A DNA stretch of 64,000 bases from Fistularia commersonii (taxonomy: Eukaryota; Chordata; Actinopteri; Syngnathiformes; Fistulariidae). Positions 24,125 through 38,059 of this stretch are shown one piece after another; the first letter of the stretch is position 1; the number at the start of each line of letters is the position of its first letter. Position numbers and translations under genes: made by a program. The notes under the pieces are model-generated. The model had not been told where the DNA came from. It did no database searches and was given only the letters and a program-made list of their open reading frames with translations. The DNA is taken from NCBI GenBank assembly GCA_037954325.1, contig JBBMNZ010000018.1:10368501-10432500 (forward strand), read 5' to 3'.

Positions 24125-24634
24125 AATGAGTTCAAAATGCCAAGAATGTCGTCTTCTTTAAATTTGATTTAGTCTTTTTTAAATCTGTTTTTTTTTTGAC
24201 TCAGACGATCCCTTTCCAGTTACAATGGTTAAAGTTCTAACTGTGACCACTAGAGGAGCCCCTGTGACACATGGATATACAGTCAGGTCCCAACCATCAC
24301 TGGCACTTTGCAGCTTCATATACTCCTTGTTTTTGGCTAAAGGCTTTTTTTATTTTATTTTTCTTTAATTTACAACAAGTAAGTGTGTCATTGGATCCCA
24401 ACAGTACAAGCAAAGATTTTTCAAAACACACATATCCCTCAATCTCTTTCATTAAACATCATTCATGTTCATATAAGAGTTAGAGAGTAGGTAGCATATG
24501 ACCTACAAGGGTAAATAGTTATAGTTAATTCTTTATTTGGTTTGTGTATATGTACGAACACATTTGTGTGTATGCACACTTGTATGTGTGTGTGTCTGTG
24601 TGTATCCTTGCGTGCTTTTCTCAGACAGATACAG

Positions 24635-24805
<171 letters not shown>

Positions 24806-25117
24806 AAATAAATCAATGCTTTTATCATAAAAAGGTGATTATAGATATGTCACGTTTAGATACGTCACAATCGATGGTCAAACATGTCCCTTTTTTATTT
24901 CTATAATTTCGTTTAAAATGTAAAATTGTACAAAATTGTATAGAAGCATCCATATAGTGCACATATGAAAAGGGTTAAAAGAGTTGATGTTTTCTAGACT
25001 GCTGCTGTGGCTTATGATTGAAATTACCGTTGCCAGGGAGACGCTCCAATTTGGCTTCATTGTGGTTTAAGCAGGTGCCTGTTATTTTTATTTGCTTTGT
25101 TGCTTTGTATTTAACTA

Positions 25118-25119
<2 letters not shown>

Positions 25120-25208
<89 letters not shown>
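25120..25208 (+). repeat. (TG)n microsatellite, about 44 units
   Basis: Perfect TG repeat of 88-89 bp, only 0.3 kb from the GATA array. Confidence 0.98.
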
Positions 25209-25209
<1 letters not shown>

Positions 25210-26361
25210 TGTACATGATTGTCTGCTGATGTGTGTCCTACCGTGCTACCTCAGAGAGTTAAATATGTGCTACCCGCATGCTGAGAGAAGGAGGAGCAAA
25301 CAAGATTGCAGTTTCCCTTGCTTCATACCCTTGGGATCCACAGCATTTGTTTATCAATTTCCCTAAAGGTGTAAGACTGAATTTATTTATTTATCCAAAT
25401 ATTTAATTATTTATTTATTGCAGCAACGGGGGTTCTTTTTGACTTGTTACTTTTTAACTCAAGCAATTAGGACTTTGGGGGAAATAAAGTTACCAGAGTG
25501 AGTAACTGAGTGAGTGAGAGCTGCTATGGATCAACCACCGCTCAACTTTCCTTTCCTCTGTGTGAAGACACTGAATGTTCACTCACACCGACTGACTAAA
25601 TGCAGTCTCATACCACTGGATGACATTTTGTCTCCTGTTACTCTTATAATGACATTGTAGAAGTACTTTATTTAATGATAGGCAAAAAAAAGTGCAGAGG
25701 TGTCAGGACTGAAAGAAAGTGAAGGACGCTAAGCTGCTCTTTTTTGTCCTTTCATATTTTTGAAGTGTTCAACATAAATGTGCCTTTGAGGTTCAGTTGT
25801 TAGTTTCATCAATCAACAATAAAATTATGTTCTCAACCTTTCTCTATGACGAAAATATTAAATGTAAGTATCTTTCCAACATGTAGGAACTTCACCAAAT
25901 TTCAACTGTGGAATAGTTTCTACAGTGCTGTGGATTTAAATTAAAGATTAATTCATTTTTATCTTTTGATTTCATTTTAATAATTTAATTTAAAAGATTG
26001 ATATATCTAAACACATACACGCACACACACATATCTACACAACCTTTGTGATTCATCCTACATAGGTGTCCACCATAAGACATTTCACCCAAGAGACATA
26101 ATAGTGCAATAAGCTGATGTCCATAAACAACAGTTTTGTCAATGATTAAACACAACAACTTGGGCAATATCAATTCCAATCAGTCATCATCATATCCCAG
26201 AAAATGCAGAATTATTAACCCATGGAGTATACTGTACTCACATTTGGACTAGCTCCGCTTTTATGCCCTCACAGTTTTCCTTTGGTTTTTTGACATTACG
26301 GTATGTTACAGAGACCACCTAAGAGGTAAAGAAAAGTGGTTTCATTAAACAAATTAAAGTA

Positions 26362-26396
26362 GTAATTAAATTAAATTAAATTAAATCAAATTAAAG
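26362..26396 (+). repeat. (AATTA)n short tandem repeat
   Basis: About seven imperfect pentanucleotide units. Confidence 0.85.
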
Positions 26397-29300
26397 TGCC
26401 AAAAATTGTTTGAAAGCAAGATTCATCTGAATATAGTTACTCACCTCCATGCTCAAGGCTGATCATTGGAAGTTCACTCAAGAATTCCAGATATTTGGAA
26501 ATGACCCTTGTTGTTGCAAGCAGGTAGCATGCCAAATACCACAGGCTGGTTGATTGTGTTTTGGAAGCGAATGTCAGTCTGACCATAAAGTTGTTCCTGT
26601 TTTCTGTTCGTTCAGGCATATGGCACAGCAGTCACACTTAAACAACTTGTTTAAAATTAGCAAGAATAAATTTGGTACAAAAATTGTTGCCACATTTTAC
26701 ATCACTAACAGCTCCTGCACCAAATTGTCACCAGGATTATTGTGACACGGCTGCTTGAATTCTAATTTCAATTTTGCCCTGTTTATATTTGCTTTAATTA
26801 AACAGCCCAATACTACCTCTGTTGACCCTGCTCATCTGTATAATGGAAAGTCCTGTTTTCTTATCCTAATACCTCAAGTGGACATCTAATCTACTTGGGA
26901 ATGACTTGCCCTTAGTTAGACCTGTGGCTTTTAAACAAAAATGACTAACTGAGAAGGGGGAGCGGAGAAGTCACATGTAAGCGGTATACTACACAAATCC
27001 CACTTGTGGGAAAGGAACTACTATTATTTTGAGAAGCATGTTCTTAGACAGAATATGACATCTCTAATTTTGGGGGGAAAAAAGCACAGGGCAATCAGGC
27101 TTGCAATGGACTAAACATCAGTTCCTGCACCTGGATTGACTTTGACAGGTTTAAATGTGGTACATAAGATGGTAATACTTGGAGAGATAATGGAAAATTA
27201 ACTGAGATGTGAACACAGGCAGACTGTCAAAAAGATAAATTGTCAGGTCAGGAAAAGGGCTAAAACAAATGTGGAATATTAAGTTGACAAGTATGCATAT
27301 ATTTAAATGTTTAAAAGGTTCAATTCCTCTTTGGCAATCCATCATTTTTTGAAAAGCAAAATACCACATTGTTGACTTGCCTGAAAGTCACATGTCAGCT
27401 ATACGATGCTCTCAAACTACTATCCTGTCGGATACAATATTAATGAAGAGGAAATAAATACAGCTATGTGTATGCTTCATGTTAAGTTTGATACCGACTT
27501 TAATTTTAACATTTTAGAAGCACAAAAAAGCAGCAAATTATAAAGAAACCCAGATTCACTCGCTCTATGGAGGAGGTTTATTCTCTGAGGAGTTGCTTAA
27601 GCCAGGGAGAGTATCTGACATGCAGGGCTTATGGGCAGCATCCAAGGCCTTTCACCTTGAAGCTGTTAACAGTCAGGCCTGTGATCCCAAAGCCCCCGTT
27701 AAAGACCCCCTTGGGTTTAGGACTGTAACCAGAGAGTTAAAATAACAGAGGAGGGAAGCACCACGCAGAGCAGCGTCATGTGGCGTGGTGGGCTCAACTC
27801 CTCTCCCTGTTCGGCCGTAGGTAGAGGTCACAGGGCAAGTGACCTTTTTCCTTCTATCTCTCTCTATTTCTGCCTCTCTCTCTTTCGCGCTCTCTTTCCC
27901 ATTCCCTCTTCCAGGCTTGGCACAGTCCGTGGCAAAAAATAACAGCATTAGAAATTACCTATATTCTATATTTTCCACGTGTGAGCCCAACCAAGCCCAG
28001 CATTATCAGACAATTCAAAAATGATATCATAAAACCATATTATAAAAGAGAAAAACCTTTAGTACAATGAACTACTGGCTAATGCCACATGTTAGAAAAT
28101 GATTAAATTCTATTATAATCAAACATTGTCATCTTCTTATATGAATTGCCAGACATTTTTTTTACAAAAATGTTTCTTTTTTTTGTTTCAATCAATTCTT
28201 TATTCAAAAAGTGGTTCAGTTTTTTATGTAGTCTGAAAAAAACGACTCAGGACATCCTTTTCATACAGTGACAACATTTGATTTACCAGTTGTTAGCAAG
28301 TATTTTAATTTCTTATCATTATGAAGTAGTGACGTACAAGAATCAATAGATGATGCGCTATTTGGGTTAAATTATATATTTCATATCTTACCATCTTTTT
28401 AATGTCTGATCGATATGATCTCGTTTTGAATGAAACTATGTTGATCGCTAATGTCTGTAAGTACGTTATGATAACAATTACAGTGCAGTGTATATGTTAT
28501 GTCTGGCTACTATGAGGATATCCTCTGGGAAGTGTCTGGCCACGGTTGTGATGATGCTCCACTGGAACTGGGTGGAGGTCTACAGCTTGACAGCTTAACA
28601 GACTGCATGAGTCAATGAAAATGACATTTTACCTTCACATTTAGAGGAACACAGGTGGCTGCTGTCATAGTTCAGGGACTTTTGGACATGTAATGCATGT
28701 GGTCATTTTCCAAATATGGCAACACAGGATGTTTTTCCATTGTGTTTTACAAATTACACAACCTCCATATTGTCATTTAATTTATGCATTTGTTACGGTA
28801 TGTGCATGAACCTACTTGAAATCAAATCATTAAACTTCTTATGAAATGTCTGTTCACAGTAAGGTAAGAAATAAACAGTATTTTTTCATAAACGTCCAAA
28901 TTACGCATTCCATTTTTTATTTGAAATTGTTGCTGATGTTGCCCATGAAAGACAACCTCTTACCTCCTCAGCGGCCCAGAATGATCGTACCTACTATGGT
29001 CAGCCAGCAACCTTTCACTCCTATTGTTTCATATCCCTTCATTTGTGACCCTGACCATTAAACTAGAGGGGTTTGTTCCTATTTATAATAGCTGTAGGGT
29101 TGTCAGGGCTCTTCCTCTGGCATTGTTGCTTTTCCCCACATTTCCTGCTTTAATTCATTGACCTCCTCTCTACTTCCTGTTAGTGCAGCAGATGAGATGT
29201 GATGTCAAGGGTAGTTTGCTGAATTCTATCAATCAAGAGACAGCGTGCTCATGACAAAGTAATACAAAGGACATTACACTTGTTTAACTAAATCATATTA

Positions 29301-32300
29301 ATTTGACTATTTATTTATTTATTTTTCTGCTATTTACTATCTTGTGTCCCTGCCGACACGGCAGAATCCTGAGAATGGGGTATAATCATCATAAGTGTGT
29401 TAAGTTGTGCAGAATCACAACCAGCTGTGGTAGCAGGTGGGGTAAAAGGCTTGCAGAACTACATATAAACAAGGCTATGCATAACATAGGACCTTTGGAT
29501 ACCCAAAGTTTTTAGTCCCTTAAACCCAGATAAAGAAAGGTTAAACACAAAATGACTTTTTTGGTTGATTAAAGACTGAAAACTGATCTTACTCATCAAA
29601 CATTTTATTTCAGACATACGGGACATTGGGCATCATTTCAAGTGTTATTTGCAAGAGATTTCAAAAAACACACAAAATAATCTACAAACCTCAACTGATA
29701 GGACGTTTCACTGGAAATTCTCAAACCTTTGGCAAAGTCTGTCAACTGATTCAAAGTTTTATTTTGTAAGCTTTGTTTTTACTTTATTCTAATTAAAAGC
29801 ACTGCATATATAAGGTTTTTTGTTTTTTTGTTTTTTTTTACTCTAAGTTACTTTTTCTGCAAGTAGACATACCACAAAGATCTTTTTTATTTATCAATTT
29901 ATGAAAATCCAAACTGGGGGTGTGCCGTTGTTTCTGATTGAGGAACAAGCTGTGAGTTCCACATTCAGATCTTGAGTCCCAAGAGAGACCTTTTTATAGT
30001 TTAACAGGAACCAGTCCTCCCTTGTGGCCTCCACTCTTCTTTGGAATGACATAGATTTTTTTTATAATTTATCTTTTATTTTCCTACGGTTTTATTCTCC
30101 CCCTGCAGGGTAAGGCAAAGAAATATGGAAGGAGGAAGTCAATATAGTGCCTTAATGTTTTTTTAAGGGTTAAAAAAAAAACATAGCACAAAAATGCTCA
30201 ACTAGGTGAACTTCAAATAGCTGTTGCATTCTGGTATTATTCCATTTCCTTTCTTTACCTCAGAATAAATGTTTAGACAGTTGGAACTGAATTTTGACAC
30301 AAATTTAATATCAGGCTACAACATGGTTCTTCACAGGCATTTGGGGAAAATAGCTGACCATTTCCAACTATAGTGGGAAATGATGTAAATAGTGACCTGG
30401 AGAAGCAAAACATGTCTTGTGAGAGTCTGGCTGACAAAGGATCAAGACGATGTAAGAACAATGGAACAAAAGTTACAAGTAACATTCACAGCATCATCCA
30501 GATGGTAGTGTGAGAAAAAAAAATCTTCAAGTTTGATTATTTGGACCTTTGAGCTGCTGAAGCCAAGGCTATAGCCCACCTGGATCTTACAAAGCCTCAT
30601 CATGCGGAGTCTGGGGGTTGAACTCACGAGCTCTTATCTCATCCCGACATCTGTTTGCACTAGGTCTTCCAGATGTTTCCTGATTAAGCTTCTGCTGATT
30701 CTTCGCAGAGCCAATGCCTGCACACTTGTCTGTCCTCCCAGCACAGTGTTGGTGCTAGACCTTTGGGTCCCATCAAATGTGTTTACCTAAGGCCCCATGC
30801 TGATAGTAACTTGGCGACAAGGCTAAATCATACTCCGAATGTCGTCATCTGTTAGGGGGAGAGGCAAGTTATTTTTGATGCAGGGTTAGTGCATGGCCTT
30901 CAGGACACAAAAAGGGAGTACTTCTCACCAAATGTTTTCTTATCAAAGGATATTGTGTAATTGTTTTTCTAATATTTCTTAAGCTACTGTACAACTACAA
31001 TAGTAAATCCAGTTTTACAATCAGTCAGCTGTAGTTTCATTATTGATACCTACGTGACTTCGTACACTGCTTTTATATTTTTAGAGAGCATAATAATACA
31101 GCCCATTTTAGGCTGAAGAGTTGTTTCTGATTCCAACAAACATCACTCCTCAGCTCTTTGTCAGTTGAGTCCGACCAGAAGCAATGACAGCTTGTTTTGA
31201 ACTGATGTATTTTTTCTGAAATGTGCAAGTAATAGGGACTGAGTGTTGTCATGGGTTGGACACTCCAAAGCAGAGGTGAATGTCAATCAAACGTGTTCTC
31301 GAACACACTGCTTTGGGAAAGATGTGGTACAGCAAGTCATTCTGAGTTTTTTCTGTCTCTTTATTGTGGCCCGTTCCAACAACAGTCACCCATCAGTCAA
31401 ATAATAGAAACATAACCAAGATATTGATCTTAGCTCTGATGTTGCTGTACTGGTCCCTTTAGTACATCTATAAACCTCACAAATCCTATCTAAAAGTGAT
31501 TGGATGTGGAAGAATGTGGAGATATTCATTGGACAAATAATGGAATTTGGGAATTTTATGGCAAGAGAATATAAAGAAAGAAACATGTGACCTGTTTCTT
31601 GAAATTTTCCAGATATTTATCCGCTCTCCATAGGTCCTCACAGAGACTGTACTGAAATGGGTGCATGTTCAGATACATTTAAAGTTTGAATGTGACATAA
31701 ATGTGACATAATATGACGTCCGTGGTCTGACATACTGCTCATCTGGGAAATGTCCAGATAATTTCAGGGTTTAATAGGGACTCCTGGCACACAGGAAGCA
31801 AGAGCAACAAACTGGAGGCAAGTTATCCACTGACTCTAATGAACACAAGCAGCAACAGAACAAGGACAAGTTCAAGACATATCGAACCAAAATTTTTGAG
31901 ATGTCATTACGAAAACTTAAACTGTTGTAAATGTGCATTAAAATTCAGACAGTGAATACATGAAGCTACCTGGGTTTATAGTATTCCCTCAATTTCCAGC
32001 CCCTAAATCAGTTTGTGCATGGAACCAAATGGATATGCGTATAATGGTCATGTTTATTCTGTAAGGTGATAGTCTTCATGATGATTTTTCCAAACTCAGA
32101 GAAAGCACAGTAATGAGATAAAATATAGTACTGTGTTATTATCAATATTTCTGTGCGTGCTTCTGACGAATTCCACTGTTTGCAAGTCAAAGTAAGTGGA
32201 AAAGCTAAAATATGACATTTTAGATGTCTTGTTATTGTTCCTTTTTATTGTAATTTCTTTGCAAAAACAACAATTGCTTCATCACATATATAAGCATGGT

Positions 32301-32445
32301 CCTAGAACTATGACAAGCCAGAAAACTGAGTTGTGATCATGATTTAAATTTGAATAGCTGCATATATCTATTTATGTATTTATTTATTGGTCTGTTTGTT
32401 TATTTAATTATGCAGTCATGTGTTAATTAATCAATTCATAATATG

Positions 32446-32446
32446 A

Positions 32447-32487
<41 letters not shown>
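32446..32487 (+). repeat. (ATT)n microsatellite
   Basis: About 14 ATT units. Confidence 0.95.
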
Positions 32488-33839
32488 CACTTGCTTTCCT
32501 GTGTTGACCCCTTATACCTATGGTTTCTGGTGACCATTTGATAATATTATCCCTATGCTCTGACCCAGGCTTTGAAACTCAGATCCTGAGGGTTTGTATC
32601 TAAGCAGAGCAGGGATCAGTGTTTTACTGCAGATTGATAATACTTGGAGACAGTCTCTTACAAAGGGCTGAGTTACTCTATCATTTCTGACAGCAGTGGA
32701 GACTGCTTGCCTATCTTCTGTCTCATCCTGATATACCTCATCTTCCTAAACCACAATCCAGCTCATCTTTATCCATATCCCTCCTGCACATTCTTACTAT
32801 TGTCATCCTTTTTTTTCTCAGTTTTACTCATCATCTTCCTTATCGAAAGAGGTACAGTGTGCAATAAAAGTATGACGTTATTTGAAGCTGGATATTTAGT
32901 TTAATTTCTAATCCCTATTTACTGCAGGTATGTATATTTTATTGCAAAGCAATGCGACTGATATATTCAGTTATTTAATTAGTTTTATGGCTGTGACATT
33001 ACATGAGGGGGAATTTTGAAAACAAGAGAACCATAGCAAACAGGATATCACAACCACATCCTAAAACCCTATCAGTCATGCATTGTTTGATTTTTGGCAC
33101 ACACATATCATGATTTATAATTACAATGCTGTCTATTTCCAATTAACTTACACCATCACAGGATACTGGGTTCATGATTTCAGTAATAATCGAGTGAGGG
33201 CAACTTTTTACTCAATCTAGGTCTGTGGGTGTTTTCAGTTGTGTCACCACAGAGAGGTGTCTACGTCATGCCTCCTACTTATTCATTTAAGAAGAAGGAT
33301 TACAGAAAAACACCATCAACAGTAATTGTCCCGAGAAGGTTTTAATGCTTGAAAAACAGAGGGCTCGTACTTGCAGAACAGGAAGATGATGCCTATCCAA
33401 ACCCTTCTCTATATATATACTTATCAACTTTGAGTTATTTCTAGTTAGCTACTATTCCTGGAGAGTTACTGTACTTGAAGTACTGGCACTGATACACAGT
33501 CTTTCAGGCAATAGGACATATTTAATATCTTCCTACGTTTCATTTGAATTATAAGGATCAGAGCACATTCATAGGATGTACTGCCAAGAAGTATGATTCT
33601 TTCCAGACCATTTGGCACAAAGCTTCACGGAGTGCCCTCCAGATGGTTCTTTTATTCACCTTATCTGCCTTTTTCTAATTTTTCTTTCATAAAATGTTTG
33701 GCTCAATCTTTTTAGGAGGACGAAACAGGAAATCTATCAGATCTGCTGTGGCGCACCATATTTCTATGCTCATAAATTGCACATGCCTCAAAGTAGAAGG
33801 AAGTACAGGTCTAATAGGGTGTATCCTCCAGGTTTCCTG

Positions 33840-33965
33840 TCAGGTTTACTCAATGAGCAGGCATATTCTATCCTGCCATCAGAGATAACCCCAATCGCCC
33901 TTATTGCATTTCATTACTTTGTATCCTTACATGTGTAATGACAATAAAGTTGAATCTAATCTAAA
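33840..33965 (+). mobile_element. L2-like LINE 3' terminal fragment
   Basis: Ends with TGTAATGACAATAAAGTTGAATCTAATCTAA, read in two parts: a TGACAATAAA box followed by short TCTAA-type tandem units. This is the characteristic 3' terminus of L2/CR1-like teleost LINEs on the plus strand. Upstream, GCATATTCTATCCTGCC...TTGCATTTCATTACTTTGTA looks like decayed 3' UTR; no coding part is recognisable. Confidence 0.6.
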
Positions 33966-33969
33966 ATGT

Positions 33970-35205
33970 ATTGTACCAAAGTTGAGTCAGGCTGCAAAGT
34001 CACCACTTGCACTGGTATATTTTGAGTTTTTGTGTTTGTACTTTTTTAAATGCTATTATTAGTGCCATTTCCACTCCAAATAAAGTTAATCTTGGAGCAA
34101 TAATTTAGGGATCATGTTACGAGCAGGTCATGGTGGCAATGTTACTTTTTCAAGAGATAAAAAAAAAGTTATCAAAACCTTGCTCTTTTACATTTTTGAT
34201 TTCATGAACGCTCCATAAATACATTCAGATGCACAAGCAAAAACCTTCCTCCGAGGGAAGGAGTGTGACTGGCATTTAAAATCTTCATTTAAAAGATTCG
34301 AGCTCAGGACAATCCAGGCAGGAAAAGAAGAATTGGGATGATCAGGTGCTCCATCTGGTTATGATTCCACCTGGATCCAGAAAAAAAAAAAAAAAGAAGA
34401 ACACTGGAGCAGACTGGTCTTTCTGTTTCAGAGGTGTAAGGAGAACAAAATTATACTTTAAAAATGAATGTTTCTACATTATTGCTTTAGTGGTACTATA
34501 AACTATCAGTTATAACTTTTTAAGGGAATTTTTAGAAAGCATTTTTCCATGTTTCTCCATCCGATGGTTTCCCAGCATCGTAAAGGCATCACAAAAGCGT
34601 CGGCTCATGAAGAGTGTGCTGCGGTTTCTGCGCTGAATTGAGTTAGGCCTTTGAACTACAAGGGCTATTCCCTTTGTGCCTCTTTTCATAGATAAAACAC
34701 GCGGACAGAACATGTTGAAAGGATATGTTTCCAATTTGACTCATGCCACCCTTATCCCACTCAGCCCTCTCCATCATATTTCTTGCTATCTCCCTCCCTT
34801 TGTCTGCCTCTGTGTCTGCCTCAGTGCACGTGTCAAACAGCTGATTAATTCCCAAAAGTAAGTAGGGGAGGGGGGGGATGGAGGGGAGGCACAAGAGGTG
34901 AATTGATAAATCATGTCTTTATTCCTCCACAGGTAAATAAAAAAACATGGCCAGACACGGACATGCATACATCTACCACATGACACCCGCAGATGCTCCG
35001 CATTAATGTTTTAGGCCGTAAGCGTAGCATGATAATTTACAAACTGCATGTTCATGCAGACCTCATGCAACAACTATTGTCGTGACAGATGGAAATGTAT
35101 GCGGTTTCTCCGGGATTCTGTATGTGTAAGACCATCATTAAATTCTGGCGCGTGATTATATGAAATCCATCAAAGCACTTTGTACTGGATAGCATTAACA
35201 CACAG
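33970..35205. other. Non-coding; 34500-34780 and 35000-35190 are high-complexity
   Basis: An A-run lies at 34380-34395 and a G-run at 34870-34878. The two named stretches lack repeat character and have CpG-containing balanced composition, which makes them candidates for conserved non-coding elements. Confidence 0.35.
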
Positions 35206-35209
35206 ACTC

Positions 35210-35385
35210 ACACATCGATGGCAACAGAGATGCCAAGCAAGTTAACCAAGCCGTCGGGAGCAAGTTTGGATTCAAGGTCTCGCCCGAGGCCACTTAGGCC
35301 TGCAGACAAGAGGAGAGGAGAATTGAGCTGTCACCGTACCGGTTGTGGACACCCACTCTACCAACTGAGTCATGGTTACTGTGGA
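35210..35385 (-). mobile_element. tRNA-derived SINE, degenerate (reverse orientation)
   Basis: The minus strand begins TGACTCAGTTGGTAGAGTGG (A box), continues through GTCCACAACCGG, and further on has GGCCTCGGGCGAGACCTTG and TTGCTCCCGACGG. The B box is poorly preserved. Same general family as the copies at 1936 and 11005. Confidence 0.5.
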
Positions 35386-36364
35386 TTTATCGCGTGAGAC
35401 CATTATTGGTGAGTGTATGTGCATTTGTGCAAGCTATTGTATTTTGAGACAAAATACAATATAAATCATGAATTCCTAATTGCACATTCAGACTCCCACA
35501 GGTGTATAATTTCTAAAGTACAGCAGATATCACCACGGTGATGATTATCAATCACTTTAACCAGCTGTAATGTGTTCTCTGCAGACATATTTCTGAGAAC
35601 ATTGTTGTAACTGCTCTATAATGAAACATGACACAGGCAACAGTATGAGAAATGCACAGTGTGACTTCAGTGGAAAAACCAGAGGGTTTGACTTTTCATT
35701 TGAAGTTCTTGCAACGTTCTTTTCTCACCTCTTGTTCGCTCTCTTTCTCTTATCTGCCACCACCTCACACCTCATTTGCACAGCATACACACACACAAAC
35801 ACACAAATGTATGCATGTACAAAACCTCATGCTTGAAAGAGACTGACACATATCAGACTTGTTAATCTAAGTGGTAAGAGACGTGTCCAAACATGGGTTG
35901 TTACCTAAATTTTGTTTTTTTGCCGGCAAGTTGTTATCAGCTGCCTTGCCGTTGAACCTCAAAAACAGATCATCACTTTCTCTCATCTCTCATATCTCTG
36001 ACACTTTTATTTTTGTTTTTCCATACTTAGTGATTCTGTTGCACCCTCACACTCAAAATCTTATTGTTTAATTTTAATTTGCATGTTAAAAGTACTTGTT
36101 TGCTAGGCTTTTTCAACATTTTAACAATTCGAGTCATTGAAAAAATGCTTTGCACTCTGGACAGACCGCAGTAATTTGAACACAACTGTGAAATTAATAT
36201 CAGTAACCTGTTGGGTCCCATCATTCCCAATGTGTCATACCTTGATTTTCCATGCTGGTTGGTAAGCGGGGTTTAGTGACCTTCTTGTGTAGTTGTGGTA
36301 AACTTTACTTCTTACAGTATCATGGATTACAATCCACATGTGCTGATTCTAATCTAACTAAGAT

Positions 36365-36610
36365 TTTAGTTGATGACAGGAGTTATGGCCCAGTGAGATA
36401 ATCAGATGTCCAGTTTCTTCCTTCAGTCCAAAAACACTTTGTAGGTTCTTTGGAGACTAGACATGGAATGGTTATATTTCTTTATATGTGGCCCTGTGTT
36501 TGACTTGTGACCAGTATCACCCAATGACAGCTTGTGCAGGCAGTTAAGTCACTTACACACCCGTGACCTTGAGTGCATAGTCATAAACGGTATGGGTAAA
36601 GAATAAATGA
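36365..36610 (+). mobile_element. Dispersed teleost repeat, family A, decayed copy 2
   Basis: CCTTCAGTCCAAAAACACTT, TTCTTTGGAGACTAGACATG, GACTTGTGACCAGTATCACC and CATAAACGGTATGGGTAAAG follow the same order as the consensus phrases at 7140 and 50590. Confidence 0.5.
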
Positions 36611-36764
36611 ATGTGTTTTAGGGAAAAGACTATCAAGAACAATGTTCAAATGTCCAGATTTGTTTATGAATTGTTTGTGCATAAATATGATAGGAACAAC
36701 AACAACAAATGTGAGTATGTACCAACACAGGCAGCATTAACATATTTTAACATATTTTCCCCAT

Positions 36765-37500
36765 TGGGGGACAATTAAAGGCACATTCTATTCTATTCTA
36801 CTCTTTATTCTAAGTCAGATTTTATTCATACGCCGCAAAATCACAACACCATTGTCTTATGACACTTTGCATGTGGAGCAGGTCTGGCCCACACTCTGAT
36901 TTACAGAAACCTAACATTCCCTCTTGAGCAAGCATCAGGATAGATCCGAGCTAGGCTGCCTGTCTAAACTGGTAGGGACAGAAAGAGAGAGTGCAAGAGA
37001 AAAGGGGAGATAAATAGCAAAAGCGTGAAAGAGATACTGGGGGTATGAGGGGTTGGAAGGGGACTGGCTTAAAATGATCTCATACTAATATTAACCCTAT
37101 CCCTGACAGTTAAATAATAATAGCTGAAATTATATTCCAATAGCTTTCATATTCAAGAGTGCCTGGTGAGACGCTGCAGTAGATCAAGCATGCTGTTAAT
37201 GAATCCCTCAATGATGCTGGGAAATAAGAGAGCCCAAGAACTCGGAGAAAGATATGAGGCTACTTTCCTGCACTGATGAAGGGACATAATTGTAGACTGG
37301 ACAGGCTGGGAAGAATGAGACATGTGCATTATGGGATATCCCTCAGCAGAGTAAGCCTACAGTATCATTACTAGGGGCTGATCTGGCCCTAACTTTAAGC
37401 TTTCTCAAAAAGAAAGGATTTTAGCTCATTCTTAAACAAAGAGAGGGTATAGCTCCTCCAGATTGAGATTAGAAGTGATGATGAAAAAAACTCCTAAAAA
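36765..37500 (+). mobile_element. Large degenerate teleost interspersed repeat
   Basis: It begins with a LINE-like CCCATTGGGGGACAATTAAAG plus TTCTA units (36760-36812) and continues with TTTATTCATACGCCGCAAAA, CCCTCTTGAGCAAGCATCAG, TTATGGGATATCCCTCAGCA, GGGGCTGATCTGGCCCTAAC and TAAGCTTTCTCAAAAAGAAA. These are eroded versions of a widespread teleost repeat (usual forms: CCCAGCAGTCTAGGCCTATA, TATAAGCTTTATCAAAAAGG). The class is not certain to me. Confidence 0.55.
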
Positions 37501-37829
37501 CTGTTTATTCATTTATAGCATTTTAGCAAATTACTAATTGTGCATAAGGTATGAAATTCCATCAATGTCTTCTGCATCCAGGTTCCGCTATCTTGCATTC
37601 AACTTGTAACAAACAAACGCCATATCATAATCTCAACGATTGCTTGAATCATTTCTAATCAAATATAATATTACTCAGCAATATCCAATACAGTCTTGGT
37701 CTGTAATGTTTAATAAAGGGGAAAATTAATCTGATATTTATAATTTTTTGCACACATTAGGTCATGCAGATGTGGATCGTGTGGGAAAGCTACAAATGAC
37801 ATGTATCATAATGTAATTACAGGCACATG

Positions 37830-38050
37830 GATTTTCTCCCAGTTGTCCCCACAGGCCATGAATCGGTAATAGGTTAACCAAGGAGTGAACGCTTGTACAT
37901 TTCTACATTTGGCCTCATGGTCATCTGACAACAAGTCCAGGGTGTAACTTGCCTCTCGGCTCAAATAATCAGCTAGGGCTGGCTACAGAACTCCCTCTGA
38001 CCCCGTGTGTGGCAGAAAGCAGAAAAGACAACAAGTGAATGTATTAATTA
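37830..38050 (+). mobile_element. Dispersed teleost repeat, family A, decayed copy 3
   Basis: GATTTTCTCCCAGTTGTCCC, GACAACAAGTCCAGGGTGTA, ACTTGCCTCTCGGCTCAAAT and AGCTAGGGCTGGCTACAGAA align in order with the family A consensus. Confidence 0.5.
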
Positions 38051-38059
38051 ATGTGTAAT

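Larger units (their letters stand above)
25210..33600. other. Intergenic DNA, no gene recognised
   Basis: 8 kb with only short low-complexity tracts (TTTAT-rich at 25381-25420, CT-rich at 27855-27890, T-runs near 29820-29840). The block at 30590-30830 is GC-richer and may be old repeat sequence. No coding frame above about 90 codons and none with a recognisable domain. Confidence 0.5.

Noticed and set aside
23929..24135. Open frames rich in Val-Cys or Thr-His around (CA)n/(GT)n tracts (also at 25018-25366 and 43449-43778)
   Set aside because: Products of dinucleotide repeats; the non-repeat parts have no recognisable domain.
24245..24262. Third CTCF-like site (CCACTAGAGGAGCC)
   Set aside because: Two mismatches in the invariant GGC core.
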